A stretch of DNA of 64,000 bases. Source: Ichthyophis bannanicus (lineage: Eukaryota; Chordata; Amphibia; Gymnophiona; Ichthyophiidae). Position 1 is the stretch's first letter. Each line of letters starts with the position of its first letter. Where the stretch lies: contig CM066045.1 of assembly GCA_033557465.1 (NCBI GenBank), positions 132,825,596 to 132,889,595 on the forward strand. Direction: 5' to 3'. Positions 40,376 through 49,999 of the stretch are shown piece after piece. The position numbers and the translations under genes were made by a program. Under the pieces are notes generated by a model. The model was not told the DNA's origin. It saw only the letters and a program-made list of their open reading frames with translations, and did no database searches.

Positions 40376-42081
40376 TATAGTCCCCCTGATAATGTCACCG
40401 ACAAGCTGAAGCACCCACAGATCTCCCATACTCTGTATGCTGGTAGGAACAAGCAAAGAATCATTCCCCTTAAAAGGTTTTGATGACAGACACAACCAAA
40501 CTGGGTTGGGGAGCTCATCTTGATGGGCTTCACATTCAGGGTGATTGATCCTTCCAAGAAAGTCTCCACCAGATTAACTTCTTGGAGTTAAGAGCCGTAG
40601 CAAATGCTCTAAAGGCTTTCCGGGATCGACTGGCCAAACATATTATTCTAATTCAGACCGACAGGCCCGCATCTTTGCAGAGTGGGGCACACCTTCTATA
40701 GATCTTTTCACCACTCCTCAGAATGCCCAGGTAAACCAATTGTGCTCCAAGATAAAATCACACAACATACTAGCTTTGGATGCTTTCCTCCTACATTGGT
40801 GGGAGGGTCTTCTGCATGTGTATCCTACAATACGTCTCATTGCAAAGACCCCGCTGAAGCTCAAAACAGACGGAGGCACGATGGTTCTCATTGCTCCTTA
40901 CTGGCCCAGACAGCCTTGGTTCCCTCTCCTGCTACAGCTCTCCACTCAGGATCCACCTCGGCTGGGCCATGCACGATCTGATTTTGCAGGAGAATGTGAT
41001 GATGTTGTACCCCAACATCCAGTACTTGGCCCTTACAACGTGAATGTTGAGAGGCTAGTGTTGTCTGAGCTCAACCTGCCTGCCGGCATAACCAATACCT
41101 TTTTGACCTCCAGTAGGGGCTCAATGAGGAAGTCTTATTCCTATAAGTGGAAGAGGTTTGTTATATCATGTGAGGACCATGCCCTAGATCCTTTCGTCTG
41201 TCTCACACACAAACTGCTGGACTATCTTCTACATCTCTCTGAGTCTGGACTTAAGTTCCACTCCGTCAAGGTCCACCTCAATGCAGTTGCAGCTTATCAT
41301 TGGGGTGTGGAAGGGCAGTCTATCTTGGTACAGCCTTTAGTTGTTCGCTTCATGCAAGGGATGCTTCTCTTGAAGCCTCCCTACAAACCTCCCATGGTGT
41401 TATGGGACCTCAGTGTGGTTCTTGTGCAGCTCATGAAAAGCTCCTTTTGAGCCACTCAGTTCCTGTCCTCTGACGTTCTTGACCAGAAGGTGTTTTTTCT
41501 GGTGGCGGTCACTTCAGCACGCAGAGCGAGTGAGCTTCACGCTCTAGTATTTCTAGTAGTTACACCAGATTCCACTGTAATAGAGTGGTCCTTCGTACTC
41601 ATCCTGAATTCTTTCCGAAAGTATCAGATTTCCACCTTAATCAGTCACTTGTTCTTCCAACATTTTTCCTGAGACCTCTTGCACACAAAGGGGAAGCTAA
41701 GTTGCACTTGTTGGACTGCAAGCGAGCCTTAGCCTTCTACTTGGGGCGGACACAAGCCCATAGAAAGTCCATCCAGCTTTTTGTTTCTTTTGACCCCAGC
41801 AAGCTAAGGGCTGCCATCTCCAAATGCTCTCTTTCAATTTGGCTAGCAGACTGCATTTCTTTCACTTATGCCCAGGCAGGCCTGAGCCTTGATGGTCATG
41901 TCTCAGCTCACAATGTCAGAGCCATGGCTGCGTCAGTGGCCAACTTGCTCGGTCTCCATGGAAGAGATCTGCAAGGCTGCAGCATGGTCTTCTGTCCACA
42001 CATTTGCATCTCACTACTGTCTAATGGGGATTCCCGACGCAACTGTAACTTTGGCCAGTCTGTACTTCAGAATATGTTTTA
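40376..42081 (+). pseudogene. DIRS copy H RNase H, methyltransferase and YR
   Basis: MTDTTKLGWGAHLDGLHIQG (~40488-40548, RNase H), then FLELRAVANALKAF and a deleted TDNQ block. Methyltransferase: SIDLFTTPQNAQVNQLCSKI, ALDAFLLHWWEGLLHVYPTI and VLIAPYWPRQPWFPLLLQLS (open at 40740-41450). YR: GSMRKSYSYKWKRF, a stop at 41448, TSARRASELHALV (Arg), THPEFFPKVSDFHLNQSL, SKCSLSIWLADCISF, SAHNVRAMAASVA (HxxR) and FASHYCLMGI (Tyr) read across frames, ending QSVLQNMF at 42081. Catalytic residues remain, but frameshifts near 41550 and 41960 break it. Confidence 0.72.
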
Positions 42082-43004
42082 GTATTAGAATCCAACTCCA
42101 TCCCCTCTAGGCCCATTCTATTCTGTTCAGGCTACCAAAAAAAAAAAAAGAAGAGAGAACAATTTCTGTATCTTGAGTTGCTAAGGTACAAGTCCAGAGC
42201 GAAGTGAAAACACTGAATTTTATTGGAGAATGCAAAGAAATACTAATCACCCATCTGGAGTTACTAAGGCCTCTTGCCATTAGGCAGATGGAATGTTGCC
42301 CCTGTTGGACTTGTCTGCTTTCTAATGGTCTTTCGGCAGGGCTGTACTAAGCCATAAATGCACCCTGTGCGACTTGCACATCTGGCATGCCTCCCCCCCC
42401 AAGGTCACAGGTTTGTCATTTGTCCCATGCCCAGCATCTCCCCATCTTACCTCCATATCCAGCTGACTCTCCCCCACGCTGCCTGCCCTTGCCCAGCCGC
42501 TGCCAACTTTCATGTTGCCTTGGTGGCGGCAATTGCAACAGCAGAGCAGACATCAATTTGGAAAAAAAAACGGCTGGGTCTTTCTGACTCCGCGCTTGCA
42601 TGCAGATCTAATCCCTCCCCCTTCTGACATATGCTTGCATCAGAGGAGGGATGGACCAGACCAGCTATTCAAATGCAGGTCTTTGCAACTCCACTTTGAA
42701 TGACTGGTCTTGTCTCTCCCTCCTCTGACGCGGGCATACGTCAGAGGAGGGAGACTTCAGACCTGCATGCACGCGTGGAGTTGGTAAGACCCGTGTATTT
42801 TTTCCAGTTGGATGTCTGCTGCTGCCATCACCACCGCCGCTACCAAGGCAACAGGAAAAGCAGCAGAGCAAATGCAGGCAGCATGGGGAGGAGCAGAGGC
42901 TGGCAGCCCCAAATGCACCCCTATTTCTTTGCGCACTCTGCGACTGCAAAGTTCATACAGGAGTAGGTATGGTGCTGGTTTATGGTAGCCTGTAGTTAGG
43001 GAGT
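42082..43004. other. Copy H 3' UTR carrying an unclassified insertion
   Basis: In intact copies YR stop and ICR are ~140 bp apart; here they are ~920 bp. An A-run at 42137-42150, then a block from ~42335 (CAGGGCTGTACTAAGCC) to ~42960 with partly repeated TCTGACxxxxGCxTxxGTCAGAGGAGGGA phrases. It is probably a non-autonomous DNA element. No gene seen. Confidence 0.5.
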
Positions 43005-43330
43005 CCCATACATGAGGACTTACTTCCTGCTTGTCCATGGAGAAAGAGTAGTTACTCACCTGTATCAGGTGTTCTCCATGGACAGCAGGAATAAGTTCTC
43101 ACAACCTTCCCACCTCTCTTAGAAGTTGTATTCTACTATAGCCATCATATCAGACTAATCCAAGATGGCGCCGCCACGGCAGTCAGGAAGATGGTATGCA
43201 TGTGTGGTGGAACCTTCCAAAAGCTTCCGCTAGTGACTGGAGAGCATTCACACGCGGGGCTCCATTGAATGATATCACCCATAAGTGAGGACTTATTCCT
43301 GCTGTCTACGAAGAACACCTACTACAGGTG
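43005..43330 (+). repeat. DIRS copy H ICR and right ITR
   Basis: 43005-43044 is the complement of a left end TTCTCCATGGACAAGCAG. 43045-43102 is the complement of a right end. 43150-43330 is the right ITR (CCAAGATGGCGCC, GTATGCATGTG, ATCACCCATAAGTGAGG), ending at ~43330 without the usual final GTAACTAC segment. Confidence 0.7.
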
Positions 43331-44892
43331 TCTAAATACAGATTCATAAAAATTGAGCAGGGTCTTTCCAAGGTTTGTAAATTAGGCTATCACTACTGAT
43401 TTCCAAAACTAGGCACCTAAATAAATGCAAGTAAACAGCAGGCTTAAGTTAGGTACCTATTTTCAGATGAATTTAAGATTACCTATGTTATGGAAGTAAA
43501 AACAAAGGGATATACTGACAGATAAGGCTCATCCTCACCTTCTATTCAGTATTACTATCCTTTCCCTTCCTCAGAGAACCTCTGTGCTTTATCCCATGCC
43601 ACCTCAAGAATAACCAAGATGGTACTGTCTCACAAGCAGGTGATATCATTCAGTGCAACCCTAAGGGTCTTACTACTGTATAATAGTTCACCTAAGTTAC
43701 CATGTTATATGTATATTTCTCCAAGTTACATCCCCTGTTCACTGTAAAGTTGTTGTTGCAATGTAAACCACCCAGAATGGAAGAGAGGGCATTATAAAAG
43801 ACCTGTTAATAAATAAATGCAGTCTGGGTCGGAAAAGTGTAAATAAAACTCTTAGAGCATTATAGAGCAATGCACCTCGGATATGCAGGGCTTCCTACCT
43901 CCTCCTCATCGTATAGGGCCACATTCGGGTTTTTTTCTGTGGGGCACAATGGTTGTTATTTTTCCATAGATACGTAAATGTCTTACTTTTCACCTTCTAA
44001 GAGCATTTCTTCCATGTTTCATCTCAATTTCACTTCCTTTTCCACCTCCAATCCCCTAGTTAAGTTTGTTTGTTTTTGTCAGCTTTAAGTGATTTTTAAA
44101 TTTTTGGGCGGCTGCAACTTATACTGGCATTGGGCATAAATTTCAACATCAAGTTGTTTTGTTTTGCATCATCTGTTCTTCTTCCAATGTCTCAGTTATA
44201 GAATATCCTCAATGGCTTCAAAAAAAATAGGCAATGCAACAACAGAACAAAAAGATTGAGGCAGCTGTTATACCACCTTTCAAGCTTCTTTGTCTGAGGA
44301 TCACTTATCCTCTAGTTGATCTGGGAGATTGTACCAATACTTCATGTCCAAGGTTAAACCACCAGTGTGACAAGTAACCTAGAATTCTGCCACCTGTTCT
44401 CCTATACTCCAGCCATCATTAGCTTTAGCAATGTTTGATTAGAAGTTAGGTATAAAGAACCATGTGATGCCGAACTACCATCTGGCAAGGATCACAGCAT
44501 CAACACTAGCTTAATCAGTGCAAATGACATTTAGCCGATCTTGGGTTTATGGCATTGATTCTGAGACATCGAAGGGCATTGACATCAGTACCTGGCACCC
44601 CGGTGTCTATCAGTACCTGATACCCCAGGGCATTGGGGGAGGAAACCTCATTAAGATACTGATCTGCATCAAAATCTAGGCCCCCAGAGACAGAGGAACC
44701 CTCACAGTAGCCAGGCATATACTCAGACCTCTCCAACAGACTATGTTTCTGAAATAGTCTGAGAGTCCTGGAATCTCACTTAAAGACCAGAGGACTGCTC
44801 TAATCAGAAGGAACCTATTAGACTCCTTCAGACATTTGTCCTCCACAGCATTGGAGAAAGATGTAATTGGAGGACCTTTCCTTCACTGATTT
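43331..44892. other. Intron sequence, unassigned
   Basis: A LINE-type tail lies at 43750-43820 (GTAAACCACCCAGAATGG..GGCATTATAAAAG..AATAAATAAATG, plus strand). The stretch 44210-44880 reads MASKKIGNATTEQK and other gag-like phrases on the plus strand but is heavily broken; an old DIRS gag is possible but not demonstrated. Confidence 0.4.
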
Positions 44893-45145
44893 CACAGGTC
44901 TGCAAAAAAAATTTTTTCGAGAGCTGTTTTGGTTATTCCACGTAATCTTTATGTTTTTTGGTGCGCTGAATCCGAAAATGACCTCCATTTTGTCATAGGA
45001 CATCACATTTCCTGACAATTTAGGTAACTATGTTAAATAAGGCAATACCTCAAAATAAATGGAAATAGACTTATAAAATTAAAGTTTTATTACAATATTT
45101 TCATGAAAATCCTTTTTTGAACTGAAATGAGCTCACCTACACACA

Positions 45146-45928
45146 CTAAACTCGATTCTTCTTCCTTGTGAGGCTCCTCTTGGTGCATTTACGCTTGTGA
45201 GTAGCATCTGGAATGTCTCTCTGAAGCATCCAACAGTAGTCTGCCATCATTGTAATGCTCCATTTTCCCTGGTATCTCCTTTCCATCTCTTTAATATCTT
45301 GGTGGAATCGTTCACCTTGTTCCTCACTCACAGCTCCCAAATTTTCAGGAAAGTAGTCAAGGTGGGACTGGAGGAAATGCACTTTCAGACTCATCAGGCA
45401 ACCTAAAGCTTGAAATGCTTTCAGCATTCGTCCGACGATCTTTTTGTAGTGAGGATCTTTGTTATTGCCTAAAAATTTCTGTACGACTTCTTTAAATGCA
45501 ATCCACCGTTCTTTTTGAGGATCCGTCATGGTATTGACAAACTCTTGATCAACTATAAGCCTTCTAATGTCTGGTCCGATGAACACACCTTCCTTCAATT
45601 TTGCCTCCGACAGGCCTGGAAACTTGGTGATCAAGTATTTGAAGCATTCTCCATCTCTTGGAAGTGATTTTACGAATTGCTTCATCAATCCCAATTTTAT
45701 GTGGAGAGGTGGTAGAAGAACTTTATGGGAAGGTACCAAAGTTTTTCGGAGGACATTTTTTTCACTGACTATTAGCACCGTCGGCTGCCAACTCTTCTTG
45801 GTCCAGTGATTTTGTCGGTCTCGACTGTCCCATAGACACAGAAAACAAGGATATTTGGTATACCCAGCTTGTTGCCCGAGCAGCATGCACAAGACCTTCC
45901 CCACACACTTGCCAACCATGGTCTTCAT
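45146..45928 (-). pseudogene. C-terminal half of the transposon-encoded protein
   Basis: 260-codon open frame (MKTMVGKCVGKVLCMLLGQQ onward). Features: a Cys pair in YPCFLCLWDSRDR, a PPLHIKLGLMKQFVK block, a FLGNNKDPHYKKIV block, and MSLKVHFLQSHLDYFPEN followed by SEEQGERFHQDIKEMERRYQ, then a basic end (KRKCTKRSLTRKKNRV). The EQGERFHQDI..MERRYQG phrase recurs in many uncharacterised arthropod, cnidarian and vertebrate proteins. It is probably a transposase, but the catalytic triad has not been assigned. It is the same protein as the next ORF, separated by one frameshift near 45900. Confidence 0.6.
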
Positions 45929-46892
45929 ATTTAAGTTTACGAAGAACCAATTCCAAGTTCTCGTAGGTTTCCTTCAAGTGTACGGAATGACCTACAGGTA
46001 TGGAAGCGTAAAAACCGTTGTGGAGTAAAACTGCTTTGAGACTTCTTTTTGAAGAATCTATAAAAAGACGCCATTGCTCTGAATCATATTGGATTTTAAA
46101 TTGACCCATCAGACCTTCGACATCGATGCAATAAACCAACTTGTCTTCCTGGGCAAAGTAAGGAACGAACTCCTTTTCACGATGTCTGAACCATGAAGAT
46201 GACACTCCTGGCAACAATAAATTCCTGCTTTTCAGCCTTGATCCCAGTAACTCAGCGGCATCTTTGGGAAGATTCAAGTCTCTTACCAAATCATTCATCT
46301 CCTCCTGAGAAAACAATTTTTGTCTTGTATCATCTTCAAAGTCAGAACTTGATTCGTCATCTGGTTCAGGTATGACTTCACCTTCATCGGAGCTAGGTAT
46401 CTCTTCCAAGGTATCAGGGGGCTTGGGTACTGGTATATCTGTGCCATGGGGGATGGGACGAATTGCCGAGTGAAGATTGGGGTATGAAATGGAATGCTTC
46501 CATTTGGAATTAAACCCTTTCACATCGCATGAACAAAAGTAACAGTCGTCACTATGGTTCTTTTGCTCTCGCCATACCATAGGAATCCCATAACGGAAAG
46601 ATTTTTTCTTACCCTTGAACCAGTTTCGGAGGTCCTCAACACACCGTTTGCACACTTTATGAGGCGCCCAGACTTTATCTTGATCTCCAATTTTTAGTCC
46701 AAAGTATGCAAAGTATACTTTTTTCACAAAGTCTGTAATATTCTGCTGTTGCTTCAACACTGTATATTCACCACAGATGAAACAGAAACTGTCTGGCGAA
46801 TTAATACACTTTCGCGGAGCCATAACATAATGGTTGAAGAATGACGAGCTAACACGAATTGCGATGAAAAAGTGTGAACAGCCTAGAACCAA
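45762..46892 (-). pseudogene. N-terminal half of the transposon-encoded protein
   Basis: The likely start is the Met of MAPRKCINSPDSFCFICGEY (46821) rather than the upstream Met at 46892. Cys-rich N-terminus: CFICGEYT, then KVCKRCVEDL, then DDCYFCSCDV, suggesting a zinc-binding DNA-recognition region. An acidic stretch (PSSDEGEVIPEPDDESSSDF) follows, then a conserved body (CIDVEGLMGQFKIQYDSEQW RLFIDSS). It runs into the other ORF around 45900 (LKYEDHGWQVCGEG/MKTMVGKCVGKVL are the same DNA in two frames), so a one-base indel separates the halves. Confidence 0.62.
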
Positions 46893-47393
46893 GAACCTGA
46901 TGATGATTCGTGCACAAGTGTGGCATGCAGGAGAGAGCAGCTCTGTGTCTGTATATGAGATGTCATGGTGCTGGCCACGCCCCCCTGCACTGACCGGAGC
47001 TGCTGCTATCTGCCCTGTGTCTCCCTCCCACTGGATTCTTCAAGAAAGATTAACCCCTTCTACCATTAGAAGCATGGACTTAAAACTTGCTTAGCTTATG
47101 TATATATTGCTGACCATCAGATTTACAGTGCTATATTTTTTTTACATAACTCGGACAACCCCTTTAAGGTTTTTTTGGCATTTTATATCTTAAATGCACT
47201 TATGTGAATTAATTAATAGTAATTTGAATTAATAGTAATTTGAAAAAAATTGATAAATTTGAAGACAGTTTTGCATGTTGTGGCAAATTATGACGTCTAG
47301 GAGTTTTTTCAATATTTTATTTGTTTTCAGCACACCAAAATACATGGAAATTAGATGAAAATAATCAAACAGCTTTTTAGTCGCAGACCTGTG

Positions 47394-47704
47394 TTTTTAG
47401 AAAAGAGGTGCTTGTTCATGGCATCCATAAAGTGAACGAATGTACGGGATGAAGGGTCAGCTGGACCGTGGGTCAGACAGCTCCCAAGCAGACACCTTCC
47501 TGTGTTCCAAAGGGGAACAAACACTCAGAGAGGACATATCATTCCCAATAAAACCTCACCTTATGCAGGACAGCACGCTCGTACATGATAATTACTATCT
47601 TACAGATTTTTCTTTATCAAAGAATTCTTTATTAGATTTATTCCCTATCTTACAGAAACAAAAAGACTAAGAACAAAGAAAAAAGCAGTCTAGTGGAATT
47701 ACAG
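47394..47704. other. Unassigned sequence left of DIRS copy E
   Basis: One small open frame (47440-47667) without recognised domain. It may be the continuation of whatever lies left of 44893. Confidence 0.4.
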
Positions 47705-47875
47705 TTCTCCAGGAACAAGCAGGAAGTCAGTCCTCACTTATGGGTGACATCAGCACCAACGGAGCCCGCACAAAGCAATTCCCCAGCTTTCAAAGAAAGC
47801 CTTTGGGATTGCTGCCATGCATTTTTGGTCCTCTTCCCGCCCAAGGGTGCCATCTTGCTCAGTCTCCCTTTTTCC
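47705..47875 (+). repeat. DIRS copy E left ITR
   Basis: TTCTCCAGGAACAAGCAGGA, CAGTCCTCACTTATGGGTGA, CTTCCCGCCCAAGGGTGCC and ATCTTGCTCAGTCT are retained. The NRF1-like word is decayed to GCCATGCATTTT. Confidence 0.8.
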
Positions 47876-48113
47876 GTGGAGTCCGTCGGACGCACGTCCT
47901 CGTCCCTCAGAAAAAGACTTCGTTTTTTGGCCTACTGGCCATCTATTTTCTGGTTGCACCGTTCCTCTACCCGTCCTTCCCCTGCTCTACCTTCTTAGAC
48001 CTATTGGGGACAGTTTTTTCTTCACTTTTTTTTCAACGGGCTTCATGCCCTTTTTCTTTCCCTAACTGCTGGCCAAGTGGGTCTTCGACCTCGCGGGGGC
48101 TGTTTTTGCCCCC

Positions 48114-49998
48114 ATGGCCAACGGCTTCAAAAAATGTAATAGATGCTCTAGGAACCTGTCGCTTATGGACACTCACGATTGTTGTATGCGGTGCCTTGGA
48201 GCTGACTATGATCCAGAGCTCTGTTCGCTATGAAAGAAAATGTCCTCTAAGGCCCTGCTCAGTCGTAAGCAGAAGTCTGAAGACATTTTTCGAAAGGCTG
48301 CCTCGGAATCCCCAGTGGTGCCCTCGGTCATCACTCCCCTCTTCGGCCCCATGCTCTCGGCGGCACTCCGACCAGGGATCCCCTGAGGTGGAGCAGCACA
48401 AAAAGAAGAAGGCCTTGAAGTCGCTGTCGGGGGCTCCCGCGCTCGGTCGCTCAGCCCCCCCCTTGGCATTCCCGAGAGTCGGATAAGGAGTGGCCCCTCA
48501 AGGTACCCCGACGGATATGGAGCCCTCCGGTTAAGACGCCCAGTCTCCTGAGGGCCGTCCCGGTGAGGACGCCCGACCCGGTGACCCTGGGGTCGGCGTC
48601 ACAGGGCCCCGTGCCTGTGTGGGAGTCCCGCATGCTGGCGCTAGAACGCAGCATTTCTGCGTTCATCGCTTCCCAGCAGGTGCTCACAGCCAGCTTCGCT
48701 GACTCGCGCCCAGAGACCGTGGGTCCCTCATGTGGGACACCGAAATATGTCCAGGAAACCCCCGAGAGCCACGGGCCTCATGAGGGTCCTCGGCGTCGGT
48801 CTCGCTCACCCTCCTGTTCCTCGGAGGCGAGATCTCCCAGGGCCTCCGGCTCTAAACAGGCACTGGCTGCTAGACAGGGCGATCTGCCCATCCCGAACTT
48901 TTTGACCGAGTTCTCGGAGTGGGAGTCCGATGGGGACAACTCCCCGGAAACCCGTACTCACCGGGACCTTCCGTCAGACCCCTCCCTGCCTGCGTTCCAG
49001 CGGCTCTCGCCACCCGAGGACACCTTCCTGGTGTTCGTTCGGGATATGGCACGGGCCCTTAACCTGGCCACTCAGGCCGAGGAGGACCCTCGTGCTGAAG
49101 AACTCGATATTCTTCAGTACAAGTCCCCGCCTAGGGAATCTCTCACTGTTCTGTTCCCTCCTGTTCTGTCTCGGCTGCTGCTCTGCATGTGAGAGGCTCC
49201 TGCCTCAGTCCCCATTGTGAACAAGTGCCTTGATACTATGTACATGGTACAATGTGGGCCGGGGTTCAGGAAGACCCAACTTCCCCACACCTCTATGGTG
49301 TTGGAGTCAGCTATGAGGAAACAGAAGAGCCCAAAATAGCACTCGTCGGTGCCGCTGGGCCGAGAGTTGAGAGCCCTTGATGCCCTAGGCCACAAGGCCT
49401 ACCAAGGCTCCATGATCTCTTGTCACATTCAAACATACCAACTATACATGGGTATCTTCTTGCGCGATTTAGCCAAAGAGCTTGGAGGGTTCTCCGCAGG
49501 CCTCAAGGGCGAGCCCCACAGTAAGTTCGGTACTCTGTTGAAGTCTGTCGCAGACTGCTCAAAATACCTCTCCCGAGCTGCCTACAATGGATTCGAGTCA
49601 TCGGCTCCGGTGGCAGCGCAGGCATTGGGGCCCGCCGCCAGGCATGGCTCCAGTCATCAGATTTGGAGCAGTGGGTGCAGGAAAAGCTCCTGGACGTCCC
49701 CTGCCTCGGCGAGCATCTCTTCAGCAAGCTGATGGAGGATAAAGCCACAAAGATAGAGACTGAGTTCGCCACCAGAACCTATCTCTCATGCAAGACCTCC
49801 ACTCTGCCCTGGAAAAAGCAACAAGCCAAAAAGCCTTTCTTTCCGAGGAAGTGCCTCCAGTACCTTGGCTACCTGCCGTACCCGGCTACCCCCACACCCG
49901 CAACCCCAGCACAGGGTAAGTCCAGCCAAAGGCATTGCAAGCCGAAAGGGCCAAAAGCCCAAACTACGGCTCCACCACAACCCGCACAGGGGTTTTGA
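48114..49998 (+). pseudogene. DIRS copy E gag
   Basis: ATG 48114 starts MANGFKKCNRCSRNLSLMDT, then CCMRCLGADYDPELC, where the knuckle His is replaced by Tyr, then a stop. Conserved later blocks: DTFLVFVRDMARALNL (~49020), RAEELDILQYKSPPRESL (~49093), YLYM-equivalent YQLYMGIFLRDLAKELGGF (~49436-49495), EKLLDVPCLGEHLFSKLM (~49680-49732), ending PAQGF at TGA 49996-49998. Several stops (for example near 49190 and 49337) and frame changes. Confidence 0.8.
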
Positions 49999-49999
49999 C
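49993..49999 (+). promoter_or_regulatory. Candidate +1 recoding site at gag/pol junction (copy E)
   Basis: TTT TGA C at the gag stop. The pol frame resumes +1 as GAC GCC ATT GGC, giving DAIGIAP. This matches the arrangement in B, C, D and H although E is divergent. Confidence 0.45.

Larger units (their letters stand above)
25435..43330 (+). mobile_element. Degenerate DIRS copy H, RT split by a LINE nest
   Basis: The left end TTCTCCATTGCCAAGCAG (25435) and left ITR open a DIRS copy: gag 25880-27890, then pol 27889-29589. The same element appears to resume at ~40375 with the end of RT/RNase H, methyltransferase and YR (to 42081), an ICR (43005-43102) and a decayed right ITR ending ~43330. Both halves share family-specific end wording: the ICR spells TTCTCCATGGAC in inverse, matching the left end's CTCCATTGCC, not the AGGACC of copies B and C. 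RT ends just before 29590 and RNase H begins after 40380, so the halves are complementary. Joining them is inference. Confidence 0.68.
44893..47393 (-). mobile_element. DNA transposon with two-part transposase-like ORF, superfamily not identified
   Basis: Terminal inverted repeats: the left starts CACAGGTCTGC (44893), and the right end on the minus strand starts CACAGGTCTGC at 47393. Subterminal matches (AGCTGTTTTGGTTATT/AGCTGTTTGATTATT; TTTTTTGGTGCGCTGAA/TATTTTGGTGTGCTGAA) extend the TIRs to ~100 bp. It encodes the minus-strand ORFs at 46892-45762 and 45928-45146. No clear target duplication; TTT occurs on both sides. Confidence 0.75.

Noticed and set aside
46000..46892. Treating the Cys-rich minus-strand ORF as a host zinc-finger gene
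   Set aside because: It lies between inverted termini, continues frameshifted into a transposon-type C-terminus, and has no introns.
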